In this document: piece after piece, positions 46,219 to 55,695 of the stretch | How positions within the stretch are numbered: position 1 is the first letter of the stretch | How the letters are laid out: each line of letters opens with the position of its first letter | NCBI GenBank assembly: GCA_945903645.1 | Contig: CAMDOM010000006.1 | Location: 18,665 to 82,664, forward strand | DNA from: Chryseobacterium gleum | GTDB lineage: Bacteria; Bacteroidota; Bacteroidia; UBA10329 | DNA: 64,000 nt | Reading direction: 5' to 3' | Notes under the pieces: model-generated | Databases searched by the model: none | Seen by the model: only the letters and a program-made list of their open reading frames with translations | Told to the model about the DNA's origin: nothing | Translations under genes and position numbers: made by a program

Positions 46219-48552
46219 TTATTGGATGAACAAAACTTTGGTTACAAAGGTCTCGTTGCCCTCGGTGTCGGCAGCAAAAACGAGATAAACGCCAGTGGTG
46301 GCTCTTTTTCCATTGAGGCTGTTGCCATTCCATATAGCTTGGCCACCTTCGGCTTTGGTGGTGAAAATGGTTCTGCCATCTGCGTCTGTAATTTTCACGT
46401 CAGCATCGCGCACCAAACCTTTTATGGCAATGGGTCCAGTATAATCGTGACGAACAGGATTGGGATAGGCATACACTTGGGTTTCGTCAAATTCAGGAGT
46501 GCCATAGGTGGCTGTGCCGCGATAGGAAAGCATGCCTTTATTGGTGCCAATAAACACTTCGCCACTCAATTGGTCTATGCCAATGGCAGTGATGGTATTG
46601 CTAAAAAGGGGGCTGTTTTCTACCGTGAAATGATGAATTTCTTCTGTTCCGTCAGCCGACATGAGGAACACACCAGCACCTTCTGTGCCTATCCATTTGC
46701 GATTGGCACCATCTACCTGAATGGTGTTTACACGCTCGTTTTCGAGCAAGTATTGCACATATCCGTCTTGCTGCACTAGAATGCGCTGTGAATCGAAATT
46801 GTTGCCGCTAAAAACACTTTGAGGAGAAAAGAAAACGGAAATGCCATTGTCCGTGCCCACCCACATTTGCCCATTCAAATCGTTGGCAATGCAGGTTGGA
46901 GTACTGCTGGCTAATGCGCCATTTCCAACGCTTTGGTTAAGTCGTTTGGCTTGGTCGTCTGTAGTATTGGAAAGGGTATTGTTGTCGTTAAAAACTAGAA
47001 GACCAGCCCCTCGTGGTAGTATTACCCATTTCTGTCCTATATTATCTATTGCGATGTCGCCTAAGGTGATATTGCCAAGTATTTCGAAGTTAAAACCGTA
47101 CCATGTGCCATCGCCTGTTTTGGCATAAAGGAGTTTTCCAGATTCTGCACCACTTACCCATAGTGTTCTGTTGGATTGCATGGCTAGTCCCGAAACGAGA
47201 AGCACATCGGTGGTTCCCGCCACGGGCTGAATTGTGCTATTAGATGTATCGTAAAGCGTTATAAATTGGTCATCGTAATACTCAACCAATCCACCGCCCC
47301 ATGAAGTGGCATAAACTCTTCTGCTATCAAAAGGGTCGGCAAGCACACGCACGTAATCGCGTAGGGCGCTAGTGGCTGGATTTGCGTACACACTAAAGTT
47401 TTTCCATTCATTATCTTTAAACGAATAGAATCCTTGGGTATTGTATGATCTAGAAAGTGTGGCAGTGAATGCACCAGAGGCCACATAGCAGCGATTGTCC
47501 CACACGCTTATACCAAACGAAATGGGTGAACTTGGGCCATTCACAGCAACATAATTTACAGAGAAATCAGCGCCATAGCGAATGAGGCCATTCGACCTAT
47601 CGGCTATCCAAGTGTTGCCCGATAGATCGTTGATAGCGTGATTTGGGGCGGCATATTGTCCAGAATTGTATTCAAAAATAAGGCGCACACGCTCCAGTAA
47701 GGTATTGTATTCGAAGGTGCCTCCGTCTCGAATAACCAACAAACGGCTATCCGTGCTTTCTAGGTTTTGAAGACGGTCGGAGTAGGTGGTGTCCATATAA
47801 AACCACTGATTATTCATGCGATAATACAAGGTATCGCGCTGGACGCCAGTAAGATTTACATACAATCTGCCATCAAAATAGGTGCCTCCATTGTATGTAC
47901 CCGTTGGCAAGTCTGAATACTGAATCCAATTCACGTAATCGGATAGATTGACACCTGATTTTTGAGCTCTAAAAACACCATTTTCGGTACATGCATAAAG
48001 TTCCGTAGGGGAAGAAGATATGTCAAACACATCGGTTGCTGCACCCATTGCACCGATGTAGTAGGTTTCTTTCACCTCATTTTTAGTGATGTCGATTACT
48101 ACTATTCCAAATCCGCAAGCGAGATAGGCATAGTCGCCATCAATGTGGATATTATTGATGGTTTTGTTTCCAAGAATTTGCTTATCGCGAATGTCTGGTA
48201 TGTTGATGATGCTGTTGTTTTGAATCAAATCGATATTGGTGTTTTTGTAGGCCACTACTAATGTGTTGTTCAGTTTGCTAAATGCGATGGCGGCATTTCC
48301 CTCATCGGACATTCCCGAAACTTTTGAGAGTCGGGTCACTTCACCTGACGATTTCGCGTAGCTGATGAGGCCATCTTCTCCAGCATAATAAATAAGCTCG
48401 TCTGCATCTGCCACCATCAAACCATTCTGATATGGCAGATGATCGCGCCATTGACCCACAGCTATTTGGGCATTTAAAGGGATATTCAGAAACACAAGAA
48501 AAAGCAAGGGGAGAATCGAGTGCTGCATACAACGGGATAGGTTTGGGCGCAT
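46219..48552 (-). CDS. porZ: Type IX secretion system protein PorZ
   Basis: From ATG 48552 the product has 777 residues, close to the Porphyromonas PorZ length as I recall it. A signal peptide (core ILPLLFLVFLNIPL, ending NAQ) leads into the conserved AVGQWRDHLPYQNG start. Repeated propeller blades follow (DELIYYAGEDGLISY, GNTWIADRSNGLIRYG, GQMWVGTDNGISVF, NRKWIGTEGAGVFLM, GEVFIGTNKGMLSY). The C-terminal sorting-like domain is QVYAYPNPVRHDYTG, ADVKITDADGRTIF, TTGVYLVF. PorZ sits on the cell surface as part of the T9SS attachment complex and delivers anionic LPS to the sortase PorU. It heads an operon with recO. A start at 48528 is also possible. Confidence 0.9.
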   Translation of the reverse strand: MRPNLSRCMQHSILPLLFLVFLNIPLNAQIAVGQWRDHLPYQNGLMVADADELIYYAGEDGLISYAKSSGEVTRLSKVSGMSDEGNAAIAFSKLNNTLVVAYKNTNIDLIQNNSIINIPDIRDKQILGNKTINNIHIDGDYAYLACGFGIVVIDITKNEVKETYYIGAMGAATDVFDISSSPTELYACTENGVFRAQKSGVNLSDYVNWIQYSDLPTGTYNGGTYFDGRLYVNLTGVQRDTLYYRMNNQWFYMDTTYSDRLQNLESTDSRLLVIRDGGTFEYNTLLERVRLIFEYNSGQYAAPNHAINDLSGNTWIADRSNGLIRYGADFSVNYVAVNGPSSPISFGISVWDNRCYVASGAFTATLSRSYNTQGFYSFKDNEWKNFSVYANPATSALRDYVRVLADPFDSRRVYATSWGGGLVEYYDDQFITLYDTSNSTIQPVAGTTDVLLVSGLAMQSNRTLWVSGAESGKLLYAKTGDGTWYGFNFEILGNITLGDIAIDNIGQKWVILPRGAGLLVFNDNNTLSNTTDDQAKRLNQSVGNGALASSTPTCIANDLNGQMWVGTDNGISVFFSPQSVFSGNNFDSQRILVQQDGYVQYLLENERVNTIQVDGANRKWIGTEGAGVFLMSADGTEEIHHFTVENSPLFSNTITAIGIDQLSGEVFIGTNKGMLSYRGTATYGTPEFDETQVYAYPNPVRHDYTGPIAIKGLVRDADVKITDADGRTIFTTKAEGGQAIWNGNSLNGKRATTGVYLVFAADTEGNETFVTKVLFIQ

Positions 48553-48633
48553 GGTAAAAGTAGGATTCATGGCCGTACTAACGGAAAATGATGAAGAATA
48601 TTGCAAGTCCGAGAAAGGAATTTTCACATAGGG

Positions 48634-48676
48634 TAAAAAAAGAAATCCCCGTGACACGATTTGGCCACGGGGATTC
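48634..48676 (-). terminator. Terminator downstream of the 618-aa T9SS protein gene
   Basis: AATCCCCGTG and CACGGGGATT form a perfect 10-bp stem with a 12-base loop, followed on the minus strand by TCTTTTTTT. It lies between the porZ promoter region and the stop at 48695. Confidence 0.9.
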
Positions 48677-48694
48677 GCTAAAATGGGGTAAACT

Positions 48695-50551
48695 TTAGTT
48701 TAAAATGATGCGTTGGCTCATTGTAGCATTTGCAGAAGAAACGCGAACCATATACACACCAGCATTGCTGCTGGTAAGGTCGATACTTGTAGTTCCAACA
48801 ATCGCTGTGGTCATCACGTTTTCACCCAATACATTGAATACTTCTACAACATAACGCTCTGTTTGTGTTGTGCGGATGTTCACAATTCCATTGGATGGAT
48901 TTGGATAAAGACTGATGCCTTGCAACGCTTGGTTGTCCGTAATTCCATTCGGATCCTGTAGCATTAGTCGAATAGCCACCGCGTTTCCATTTGTGTACAC
49001 TGCATCATTTGGAATGTAAATCATGCTAGCATTGCCGGGTTGAGGCACAGTTAAATCGTTTAAAATGCGAAAGTTTGCGGTACTGTCGTTACTAAACATT
49101 TCAACGCCAGCGTAGTATCCGCCAGAAGAAAGCGTTACTGGGTCGGAAAACGTAATCTGCATGAAACCAGCGTCTATATCCGCTTGAGTAACATCAAAAA
49201 TCTCAGTTTCGGCAAAAGCGCTGGTCACATCAGCAGGGACAGCCAAAACATTTGATGTATCGTGCAATGCAGCTATAATAGCCCCACCAGGAACTGAGGC
49301 TGCTGTTAAGAGTATTTCTATGCCATAAACATCGAGGTCTTCAACTACTTCATAATAGGTGAAAATCATTAAGCCATCTGCTGCATCTGTAAAACTGTTA
49401 GTGCCGATAGAACCCAATGCCTGAATTCCTTCTGGGTGAATGCCTATACCGTCAAGAGAGTATTTTTCATCTGTTACTTCAAAGTTGCGCAACGCACCAT
49501 TATTGGAGAAAAACAAACCATCTTGCTCCTCATCTGATGTTACAGAAGCAATAGACCGGTACAAGCCATTGGCAAGGGCAGGAACTGAAATGCCATCTTG
49601 AATCTGGACCGTATCACCAGCGGCAAGAGCAGCCTGTGAGCCTGAGAAACTAAAGGCGATTTCATCCAAATCATTCAGCACCTCAACATTTAGTTCTACA
49701 TTGTTTTGATTTTCGTAACCAAAGTTTAGCACATCTCCACCCACTAGCATAGTTGGGTTAAGTTGCGAAGCCGGTACACGACCATATTCTTCTCCATTTC
49801 CAGTGTGCGATAGGAAAGAACTATTCAATACTACATCATTGGCGGGTTGCTCAATGATGGAGGCATCATCAATAAACCAAGAATATCCGTAGGTGCCTGT
49901 CCAATGAAAACGAACCCATACTTGTGATTGACCACCAGCAGCCGCAGAAATGTTAATACGAACCAAAGTAGGATTGCTAATTACTGCTTGAACCGCCATC
50001 CCTGGCCAAACCTCGAATACATTGGGTAAGGCAGAGATATCAGATGTTGGCGTTAGTGCAGGCCAATCGGTGTTATTGGTGCTAATAACCACATAGCACT
50101 CTTCTGCATTCCATTTGCGGTAGTAGCTTTCGAATTGGAGTACAACATTATCAACTGCACTCAAATCAATGGGGTCAGCGGTGGTCATAGTGCTACTTTC
50201 AACCAAAGACTGATTGCCAAAACCATCAGAATCAAGCATGGCATATCCATTATCGGCAGTCGTGCTTTCAATAGGCAAAGTTGGAACGGTACCTGTATTT
50301 TGAAGTCCAATTCCAATTTGCCAATTGAGTGCAGGAGCTCCGGGAGCGTATCCAAGAGACCAATTGCCGGAGTTTGAAAAATCATCGCTCCACAATGGAG
50401 TTACACCGCCACGATTGTTTTGGTAAGTGCGACTTACCGCATCAAGCGATTGTTTGGTGCGGTGGCGAAAGGGTTCTTGAGTTTTTGTTTGCGCAAAAAC
50501 CACGTTACCCATGGTGGCCATGGCTAAAACTGAGAGGTAAAATTTGTTCAT
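48695..50551 (-). CDS. Secreted T9SS type A protein of the three-member paralogous family
   Basis: The 618-residue product has a signal peptide (core YLSVLAMATMGNVV, ending FAQ). A jelly-roll / MAM-like N-terminal domain follows (WSDDFSNSGNWSLG, NGYAMLDSDGFG, LQFESYYRKW, VWVRFHWTGTYGYSWFIDD), then an Ig-like middle region and a T9SS type A signal (GISLYPNPSNGIVNI, VEVFNVLGENV, NAGVYMVRV, RIILN). The N-terminal half is clearly homologous to the proteins at 55696 and 57674, but its C-terminus is divergent from their near-identical pair. A weak promoter element TGTATTTG lies at 50581-50588 on the minus strand. Function unknown; probably a surface or secreted protein. Confidence 0.87.
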   Translation of the reverse strand: MNKFYLSVLAMATMGNVVFAQTKTQEPFRHRTKQSLDAVSRTYQNNRGGVTPLWSDDFSNSGNWSLGYAPGAPALNWQIGIGLQNTGTVPTLPIESTTADNGYAMLDSDGFGNQSLVESSTMTTADPIDLSAVDNVVLQFESYYRKWNAEECYVVISTNNTDWPALTPTSDISALPNVFEVWPGMAVQAVISNPTLVRINISAAAGGQSQVWVRFHWTGTYGYSWFIDDASIIEQPANDVVLNSSFLSHTGNGEEYGRVPASQLNPTMLVGGDVLNFGYENQNNVELNVEVLNDLDEIAFSFSGSQAALAAGDTVQIQDGISVPALANGLYRSIASVTSDEEQDGLFFSNNGALRNFEVTDEKYSLDGIGIHPEGIQALGSIGTNSFTDAADGLMIFTYYEVVEDLDVYGIEILLTAASVPGGAIIAALHDTSNVLAVPADVTSAFAETEIFDVTQADIDAGFMQITFSDPVTLSSGGYYAGVEMFSNDSTANFRILNDLTVPQPGNASMIYIPNDAVYTNGNAVAIRLMLQDPNGITDNQALQGISLYPNPSNGIVNIRTTQTERYVVEVFNVLGENVMTTAIVGTTSIDLTSSNAGVYMVRVSSANATMSQRIILN

Positions 50552-50660
50552 GATTGACGATTAGGTGAGTTGATTTTTATCAAATACAAAAAAAGTTAAA
50601 AAATCCCTAAATCCCGCAAATAAATCTAGAAGTCTGCCAAATGCAGACAAATCCCGGATT

Positions 50661-53537
50661 TTAAACCAATTCATACTCCTTAATACTCGGACAGGTGCAG
50701 ATAAGATTACGGTCGCCACGGGCGTTGTCCACGCGGCCAACGGCAGGCCAGAATTTGGAAGCGGCCACGTAGGGAAGCGGGAAGGCAGCCTTTTCGCGAC
50801 TGTAAGAATGATTCCAATCGGAACTTATTACCATGCGAGATGTGTGGGGCGCGTTGTGCAGCACATTGTCCTCGGCATTGGCCACACCGCTTTCCACCTC
50901 GGCTATCTCCTCACGGATAGCGATCATCGCGCTGATGAACTGATCTAATTCGTGTTTAGATTCGCTCTCGGTGGGCTCCACCATCAGGGTTCCGGCCACT
51001 GGAAACGACACCGTTGGGGCGTGGTAGCCATAATCCATCAACCGCTTGGCGATGTCTCCGGCCTCTACTCCGAACTTCTTGAAATCACGGCAATCGAGAA
51101 TCATCTCGTGGGCCACAGTTCCGTTCTTGCCTGAGTATAGCACAGGATAATGTGCGCCCAGTTTGGTCTTCAGATAGTTAGCGTTGAGGATGGCGGTCTC
51201 GGTGCTCTTTTTCACACCCTCAGCTCCCAGCATCTTCACATAGGCATAGGAGATGAGCAGGATGAGAGCACTGCCCCAAGGCGCGGCAGACACGGCTGTG
51301 ATGGCCTGATTACCACCGATTTTCACCACTGAATGGCCGGGAAGGAAAGGCGTGAGGTGCTTGGCCACACCGATAGGCCCAACGCCAGGACCGCCACCAC
51401 CGTGGGGAATGGCGAAGGTCTTGTGTAGGTTGAGGTGACACACATCGGCACCAATGCTGCCTGGATTGGTTAGGCCCACCTGTGCATTCATGTTGGCACC
51501 GTCCATATAGACCTGTCCACCATGCGAATGGATTAGAGCTGTTATTTCCTGAATAGATTCCTCAAACACCCCGTGTGTGGAAGGATAGGTAACCATAAGG
51601 CACGAAAGGTTCGAGCTGTGCTCTTCGGCCTTGGCGCGAAGGTCGGCTATATCAATGTTGCCCATCTCATCGCACTTGGTCACGATTACTTCCATACCCG
51701 CCATCACGGCACTGGCCGGGTTGGTTCCGTGGGCCGATGCTGGGATTAGCGCCACTTTGCGATGAAACTCGCCACGGCTACGGTGGTATTGGTCTATGAC
51801 CATCAGCCCGGCATATTCGCCCTGAGCGCCAGAGTTGGGTTGGAAGGAGATGGCATCGAAGCCGGTAATCTCGCACAGCGCCTTCTCCAATTCGTTAAAA
51901 ACGGTCTGATAGCCCATAGTCTGATAAAGCGGCACGAAAGGATGGATGCTAGCGAACTCCGGCAGGCTGATTGGATACAGCTCGCTGGCGGCATTCAGCT
52001 TCATGGTGCAACTTCCAAGCGATATCATGGAATGCACGAGCGAAAGGTCTTTGTTCTCCAATCGCTTGATGTAGCGCATCATATCCGACTCCGAATGGTA
52101 GGAATTGAACGTGGGGTGCGTCAGGATGGCATCGGTGCGGAGATGTTCTGACGGGATGTTCATCGCAGATGCCTCCAACTCGGTCTTGGTGATAGCAGCT
52201 TGCTTTCCGGCCACGGTGGCCAATATCTCCAGCGCCTTGTTCAATTGCTCCAAGGTGGTCGCCTCGTCAATGCTGATTGCCACCGAGCGTTCTTCCACAT
52301 AGCGGAAGTTCACGTGCAGTTCCTCGGCCTTGGTACGGATGTCCGTAACGGTGACGCCCGATGGTGGGGTCACTTTTATCGTGTCGAAATACTGCTCGCT
52401 GTAAAGTCCGTAGCCCAGCGCCTTCAGTTTGGATGCCAACACGTTCGACTTGCGGTGGATGTTGGTGGCGATGTTGCGCAGTCCGACAGGACCATGATAC
52501 ACGGCATACATGCTCGCCATGATGGCCAACAGGGCCTGCGCGGTGCAGATGTTGCTGGTAGCCTTATCGCGTTTGATGTGCTGCTCGCGAGTTTGCAAGG
52601 CCATGCGCAAGGCGGGGCGGCCTTGGCTGTCCTCGCTCACACCGATGATACGGCCCGGGATGATGCGCTTGAAGTCGTCTTTGCATGCGAAGAAAGCAGC
52701 ATGTGGCCCACCGTAGCCCATAGGCACCCCAAAACGCTGGCTAGTACCCACTACCACATCTGCTCCCCACGAACCGGGGCTTTGTAGCAGCACAAGGCTC
52801 ATAATATCGGCAGCAACGGCTACAAACGCGCCTACGGCATGCACCTTTTCGGTGAAGGCGGCAAGGCTTTTTACCTCTCCGTTCTTGGAAGGATATTGCA
52901 GCATGGCCCCGAAAAACTCCTCGGTGATATGTAACTCCTCGTGGTCGCCAAAAACTAGTTCGATGTTCAAGGGCGTGCTGCGCGTTACCAAAAGGTCGAT
53001 GGTTTGCGGGAAGCAATCGGTAGAGACGAAGAATTTGCTGACACCTGATTTCTGCTGGGCTCGCGAACGAGCATTGAAAAGCATAATCATGGCCTCCGAA
53101 GCGGCTGTGGCCTCATCGAGCAGCGATGCGTTGGCAATTTCCAACCCTGTTAGGTCGCAAATCATCGTCTGGAAGTTGAGTAACGCCTCCAAGCGGCCTT
53201 GGGCTATCTCGGCCTGATAGGGAGTGTAGGCTGTGTACCAACCAGGATTTTCGAGCACATTGCGCTTCACCACGTTGGGAACAATGCAGTCGTAGTATCC
53301 CAACCCGATGTAAGAGCGGTAGAGCTTATTCTTGGCGCCCACCTCGCGGATGTGGGCAGCGAATTCGGCCTCAGTCATGGCCTCTGGCAGGTCGAGGTCC
53401 TGCTTCAGGCGGATGGACGCGGGAATGGTCTTGGCAATTAGTTCCTCAATGCTGGCCATCCCGATGGTGGCAAGCATGGTGTTAATATCCTTCTGGCGTG
53501 GACCAATGTGGCGGTCAACAAATCTGTCCTGTTGCAT
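50661..53537 (-). CDS. gcvP: Glycine dehydrogenase (decarboxylating), P protein of the glycine cleavage system
   Basis: From ATG 53537 the 958-residue product is the single-chain PLP enzyme that decarboxylates glycine and passes the aminomethyl group to the lipoyl H protein. Signatures are [14 protein letters not shown] at the start, [77 protein letters not shown], and the PLP Lys near residue 704 in [20 protein letters not shown]. Length is typical. gcvT and gcvH are not adjacent. The gene is visibly richer in G and C than its neighbours: I count 35 of 60 at 51001-51060 against 25 of 60 at 56041-56100. Confidence 0.98.
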   Translation of the reverse strand: MQQDRFVDRHIGPRQKDINTMLATIGMASIEELIAKTIPASIRLKQDLDLPEAMTEAEFAAHIREVGAKNKLYRSYIGLGYYDCIVPNVVKRNVLENPGWYTAYTPYQAEIAQGRLEALLNFQTMICDLTGLEIANASLLDEATAASEAMIMLFNARSRAQQKSGVSKFFVSTDCFPQTIDLLVTRSTPLNIELVFGDHEELHITEEFFGAMLQYPSKNGEVKSLAAFTEKVHAVGAFVAVAADIMSLVLLQSPGSWGADVVVGTSQRFGVPMGYGGPHAAFFACKDDFKRIIPGRIIGVSEDSQGRPALRMALQTREQHIKRDKATSNICTAQALLAIMASMYAVYHGPVGLRNIATNIHRKSNVLASKLKALGYGLYSEQYFDTIKVTPPSGVTVTDIRTKAEELHVNFRYVEERSVAISIDEATTLEQLNKALEILATVAGKQAAITKTELEASAMNIPSEHLRTDAILTHPTFNSYHSESDMMRYIKRLENKDLSLVHSMISLGSCTMKLNAASELYPISLPEFASIHPFVPLYQTMGYQTVFNELEKALCEITGFDAISFQPNSGAQGEYAGLMVIDQYHRSRGEFHRKVALIPASAHGTNPASAVMAGMEVIVTKCDEMGNIDIADLRAKAEEHSSNLSCLMVTYPSTHGVFEESIQEITALIHSHGGQVYMDGANMNAQVGLTNPGSIGADVCHLNLHKTFAIPHGGGGPGVGPIGVAKHLTPFLPGHSVVKIGGNQAITAVSAAPWGSALILLISYAYVKMLGAEGVKKSTETAILNANYLKTKLGAHYPVLYSGKNGTVAHEMILDCRDFKKFGVEAGDIAKRLMDYGYHAPTVSFPVAGTLMVEPTESESKHELDQFISAMIAIREEIAEVESGVANAEDNVLHNAPHTSRMVISSDWNHSYSREKAAFPLPYVAASKFWPAVGRVDNARGDRNLICTCPSIKEYELV

Positions 53538-53561
53538 GATGCTGTTCTTGAATTGGAGGCG

Positions 53562-53569
53562 CGAATTTA
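53562..53569 (-). promoter_or_regulatory. gcvP promoter -7 element
   Basis: TAAATTCG on the minus strand matches TAnnTTyG, 24 nt before ATG 53537. It falls inside a 12-codon upstream extension, which argues against starting there. No glycine-riboswitch-like structure is evident in this short leader. Confidence 0.5.
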
Positions 53570-53710
53570 CCAACGCTACAGGGAGATTGTCCTTGCTGTT
53601 AGTTGGAATTACAAACAGGAGATGAACAGAGATGTTCTAATTGGGAAAGAATAATAAGAATGGAATCCTGAAACGTTCAAAACGTGGTTAAGAACCCTCA
53701 ACTATCAAGG

Positions 53711-53741
53711 TTGTGAATACCAACTTCGACAGTTAAATTTG
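53711..53741 (+). promoter_or_regulatory. Promoter of the 300-aa coiled-coil protein gene
   Basis: TTG (53711-53713) and TAAATTTG (53734-53741) are separated by 20 bases. It is one of the best-formed promoters in the window; ATG 53755 follows 13 nt later. Confidence 0.6.
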
Positions 53742-53754
53742 GAACGTCTATCCC

Positions 53755-54657
53755 ATGAGAAATTCTATTATCATTTATATTGCCGCTACTATCATTGCTT
53801 GCGCCAGCGAGGTTGCTGCGCAAGACGTGCTACTAATGACCAATGGAAAATATCGCGACATCAAGGGCAAGGTGGTAGCCACAGAATATGATGTGGTGAT
53901 ATGGCAGACTGAGAAGCAAGTCCAAAAAGAGATAGCCTTTTTGGAGAAACACGGCAAGACCCGCGAGGAGTTCGTTGCCGAGGAAACTTCCCGCACATCT
54001 ACAACCAAAGAAAAACTGGCTCAGAAACGCAAGGAAATGGAGTCGCAGATTCTCGCCAAAATGGAAGAGCTATCTCCAGAAGATTTCGGCAAATGGAAAA
54101 ATGAGCAGTTGCTTAAACTGGCCGAAGAGGAAGCCGCCATAGGCACCAACAAGGCCAAGCGGAAGAAGCGGAGGTTCACCAGCCGAATATCGCGCGAGAA
54201 GGTATTCTCTTATATAGATGCCGACAGTGTGGAGACTGTGGTTTACAGTGTGGATACTCTCGGTTTTCTAGCCGATGGCGAGGCCGAATTGGAATATGGC
54301 GTTGCCGAAATGCGCAAGTACATAAAAGGGAGGCAGGACGGACGTAAACACGGTATTTATGATATTGGTATCGGGGCTGGTGTAGGCCTGTTGTCTGGCC
54401 TGCTCAATACGTGGTATCTGGATGTTTTCTATGCACCCATCACGCCTGCGGTCTGCATTGCGATTTTAGCCATCATCAACACACGCCCAAACCCTAAGAT
54501 GGCACTTGCAAGCAACTTTTTGCAATCGGAGCCTTACCTCGATGGGTACGAACGTTCGGCCAAGGGACGTAAAATTTTGATGTTTACGTTGGGTGCAGTA
54601 GGAGGCCTTGGTGTTGGCATAAGTGTCGCCATAGTCACTTCGCCTGCGATGCGTTAG
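53755..54657 (+). CDS. Exported protein with coiled coil and C-terminal membrane segments, unknown function
   Basis: The 300-residue product starts with a signal peptide (core IIIYIAATIIACAS, ending VAAQ). A short beta-rich part follows (VLLMTNGKYRDIKGKVV, like a SHD1 or Sm-type strand pattern), then a highly charged helical region of about 110 residues rich in Glu and Lys (REEFVAEE, KRKEMESQILAKMEEL, NKAKRKKRRF), a second small domain, and two hydrophobic Gly-rich segments near the C-terminus (GIGAGVGLLSGLL, FTLGAVGGLGVGISVAI). No family recognised. It lies directly upstream of a UbiA-like gene in the same frame, with 9 bases between stop and start, so the two are cotranscribed. Confidence 0.6.
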   Translation: MRNSIIIYIAATIIACASEVAAQDVLLMTNGKYRDIKGKVVATEYDVVIWQTEKQVQKEIAFLEKHGKTREEFVAEETSRTSTTKEKLAQKRKEMESQILAKMEELSPEDFGKWKNEQLLKLAEEEAAIGTNKAKRKKRRFTSRISREKVFSYIDADSVETVVYSVDTLGFLADGEAELEYGVAEMRKYIKGRQDGRKHGIYDIGIGAGVGLLSGLLNTWYLDVFYAPITPAVCIAILAIINTRPNPKMALASNFLQSEPYLDGYERSAKGRKILMFTLGAVGGLGVGISVAIVTSPAMR

Positions 54658-54666
54658 ACCTTAGTT

Positions 54667-55518
54667 TTGAGAGCCTTTTTCATTCACTTTGTCAATGGCA
54701 ATTGGTGGGTTGGTCTGGGCGCAGCAGTACTATCACAACTTTCGTGGTTCGAATTAACGGGCCATTATTTCCAACCAGCTTTATTTGCCTTCATTTTGGG
54801 TGGCACCGTTGTAGTCTACAATCTCAATATGCTATCGGGGCTTCGCGAATTGCGCGCCAGTCAAACCATCTCTGGGCGTCATAAGTGGTGCATGGCCCAC
54901 AAGCAAGCCATGAAAGCGCATCTTGCCGTTGGGGCTGCCCTAGCGCTTGGTGCGTTTCCATTTCTAAGCCATGCAGTTTGGATTTTACTCCTGCCAGCGG
55001 TTGGTCTATCGCTTTTGTATGTATTTCCCATAATCAACAAGAAGAAACTTCGGGAATTTGGTATGTGGAAAATCTTTCTCATCGCTACTATTTGGGCGGT
55101 GGTCACAGTTCTTTTGCCCGCGGTGTCAGTACCAGATTTTCAATATTCATGGGAGGTGTTCGCAATGGTTTTGGAGCGATGGCTCTTCATTTTTGCACTT
55201 GCTATCCCTTTCGATATTAGAGATGGCGAGAATGACAGCGCCAAGGGCATCCAAACAATTCCGTTGCAAATTGGATTTCGGCATGCCAAAGCGTTGGCAA
55301 TTCTTTCTGTCGTAGCATTTGCGGTTACAGTGGGGTTCCGCATTCTAATTACTGCCCAAGTTTCAAGCAGTTTTGCCTATGCATGTATCACGCTTGGTTC
55401 CATTACTCTTATTGGAAATGCTAATCCACACCGAAGCGACTTGTATTTCACCTTCTTTCTCGATGGCATTATGGTGCTCCTTCCATGCGCAGTTTTTTTT
55501 GGGAATTGGCTGCAATAA
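54667..55518 (+). CDS. UbiA-superfamily-like membrane protein
   Basis: The 283-residue polytopic protein has seven to eight hydrophobic segments and the spacing of UbiA prenyltransferases. The second catalytic motif is good (FDIRDGENDSAKGIQTIPLQIG, seen as DIRDGENDSAKG and TIPLQIG). The first, normally NDxxDxxxD, reads YNLNMLSGLRE and lacks the Asp residues. It may therefore be an inactive or altered member. UbiA enzymes attach isoprenoid chains to aromatic rings, as in menaquinone synthesis. The only start in the right place is TTG 54667; a TAGTTTTG promoter-like octamer overlaps it. It follows the unknown coiled-coil protein gene. Confidence 0.6.
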   Translation: MRAFFIHFVNGNWWVGLGAAVLSQLSWFELTGHYFQPALFAFILGGTVVVYNLNMLSGLRELRASQTISGRHKWCMAHKQAMKAHLAVGAALALGAFPFLSHAVWILLLPAVGLSLLYVFPIINKKKLREFGMWKIFLIATIWAVVTVLLPAVSVPDFQYSWEVFAMVLERWLFIFALAIPFDIRDGENDSAKGIQTIPLQIGFRHAKALAILSVVAFAVTVGFRILITAQVSSSFAYACITLGSITLIGNANPHRSDLYFTFFLDGIMVLLPCAVFFGNWLQ

Positions 55519-55646
55519 CTTGCTTCGCATGAAAGGATATTTAGCGCAAAATCGTTCGTTTAACAGCAAAAAAAACGGATAAAACAGAAGGAATAGGAAA
55601 TGTTGCTTTTGCCTTTGCAACGTCAAAATCATTTGAATAAAAAATG

Positions 55647-55654
55647 CACCTTTG
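55647..55654 (+). promoter_or_regulatory. Putative -7 element of the first tandem T9SS gene
   Basis: CACCTTTG sits in the context AATAAAAAATGCACCTTTG. The second copy upstream of 57674 has the same context, so the promoter was duplicated with the gene. Confidence 0.4.
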
Positions 55655-55695
55655 CGTTCATATTAATTTAATTCATACTTAACCAAACCAAACAC

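Noticed and set aside
46147..46779. 210-codon plus-strand ORF antisense to porZ
   Set aside because: It lies wholly within porZ and the recO start, has low-complexity composition, no signal or domain, and porZ on the other strand is certain.
52200..52787. 195-codon plus-strand ORF antisense to gcvP
   Set aside because: The high G+C of gcvP makes long open antisense frames likely; the encoded sequence shows no recognisable domain.
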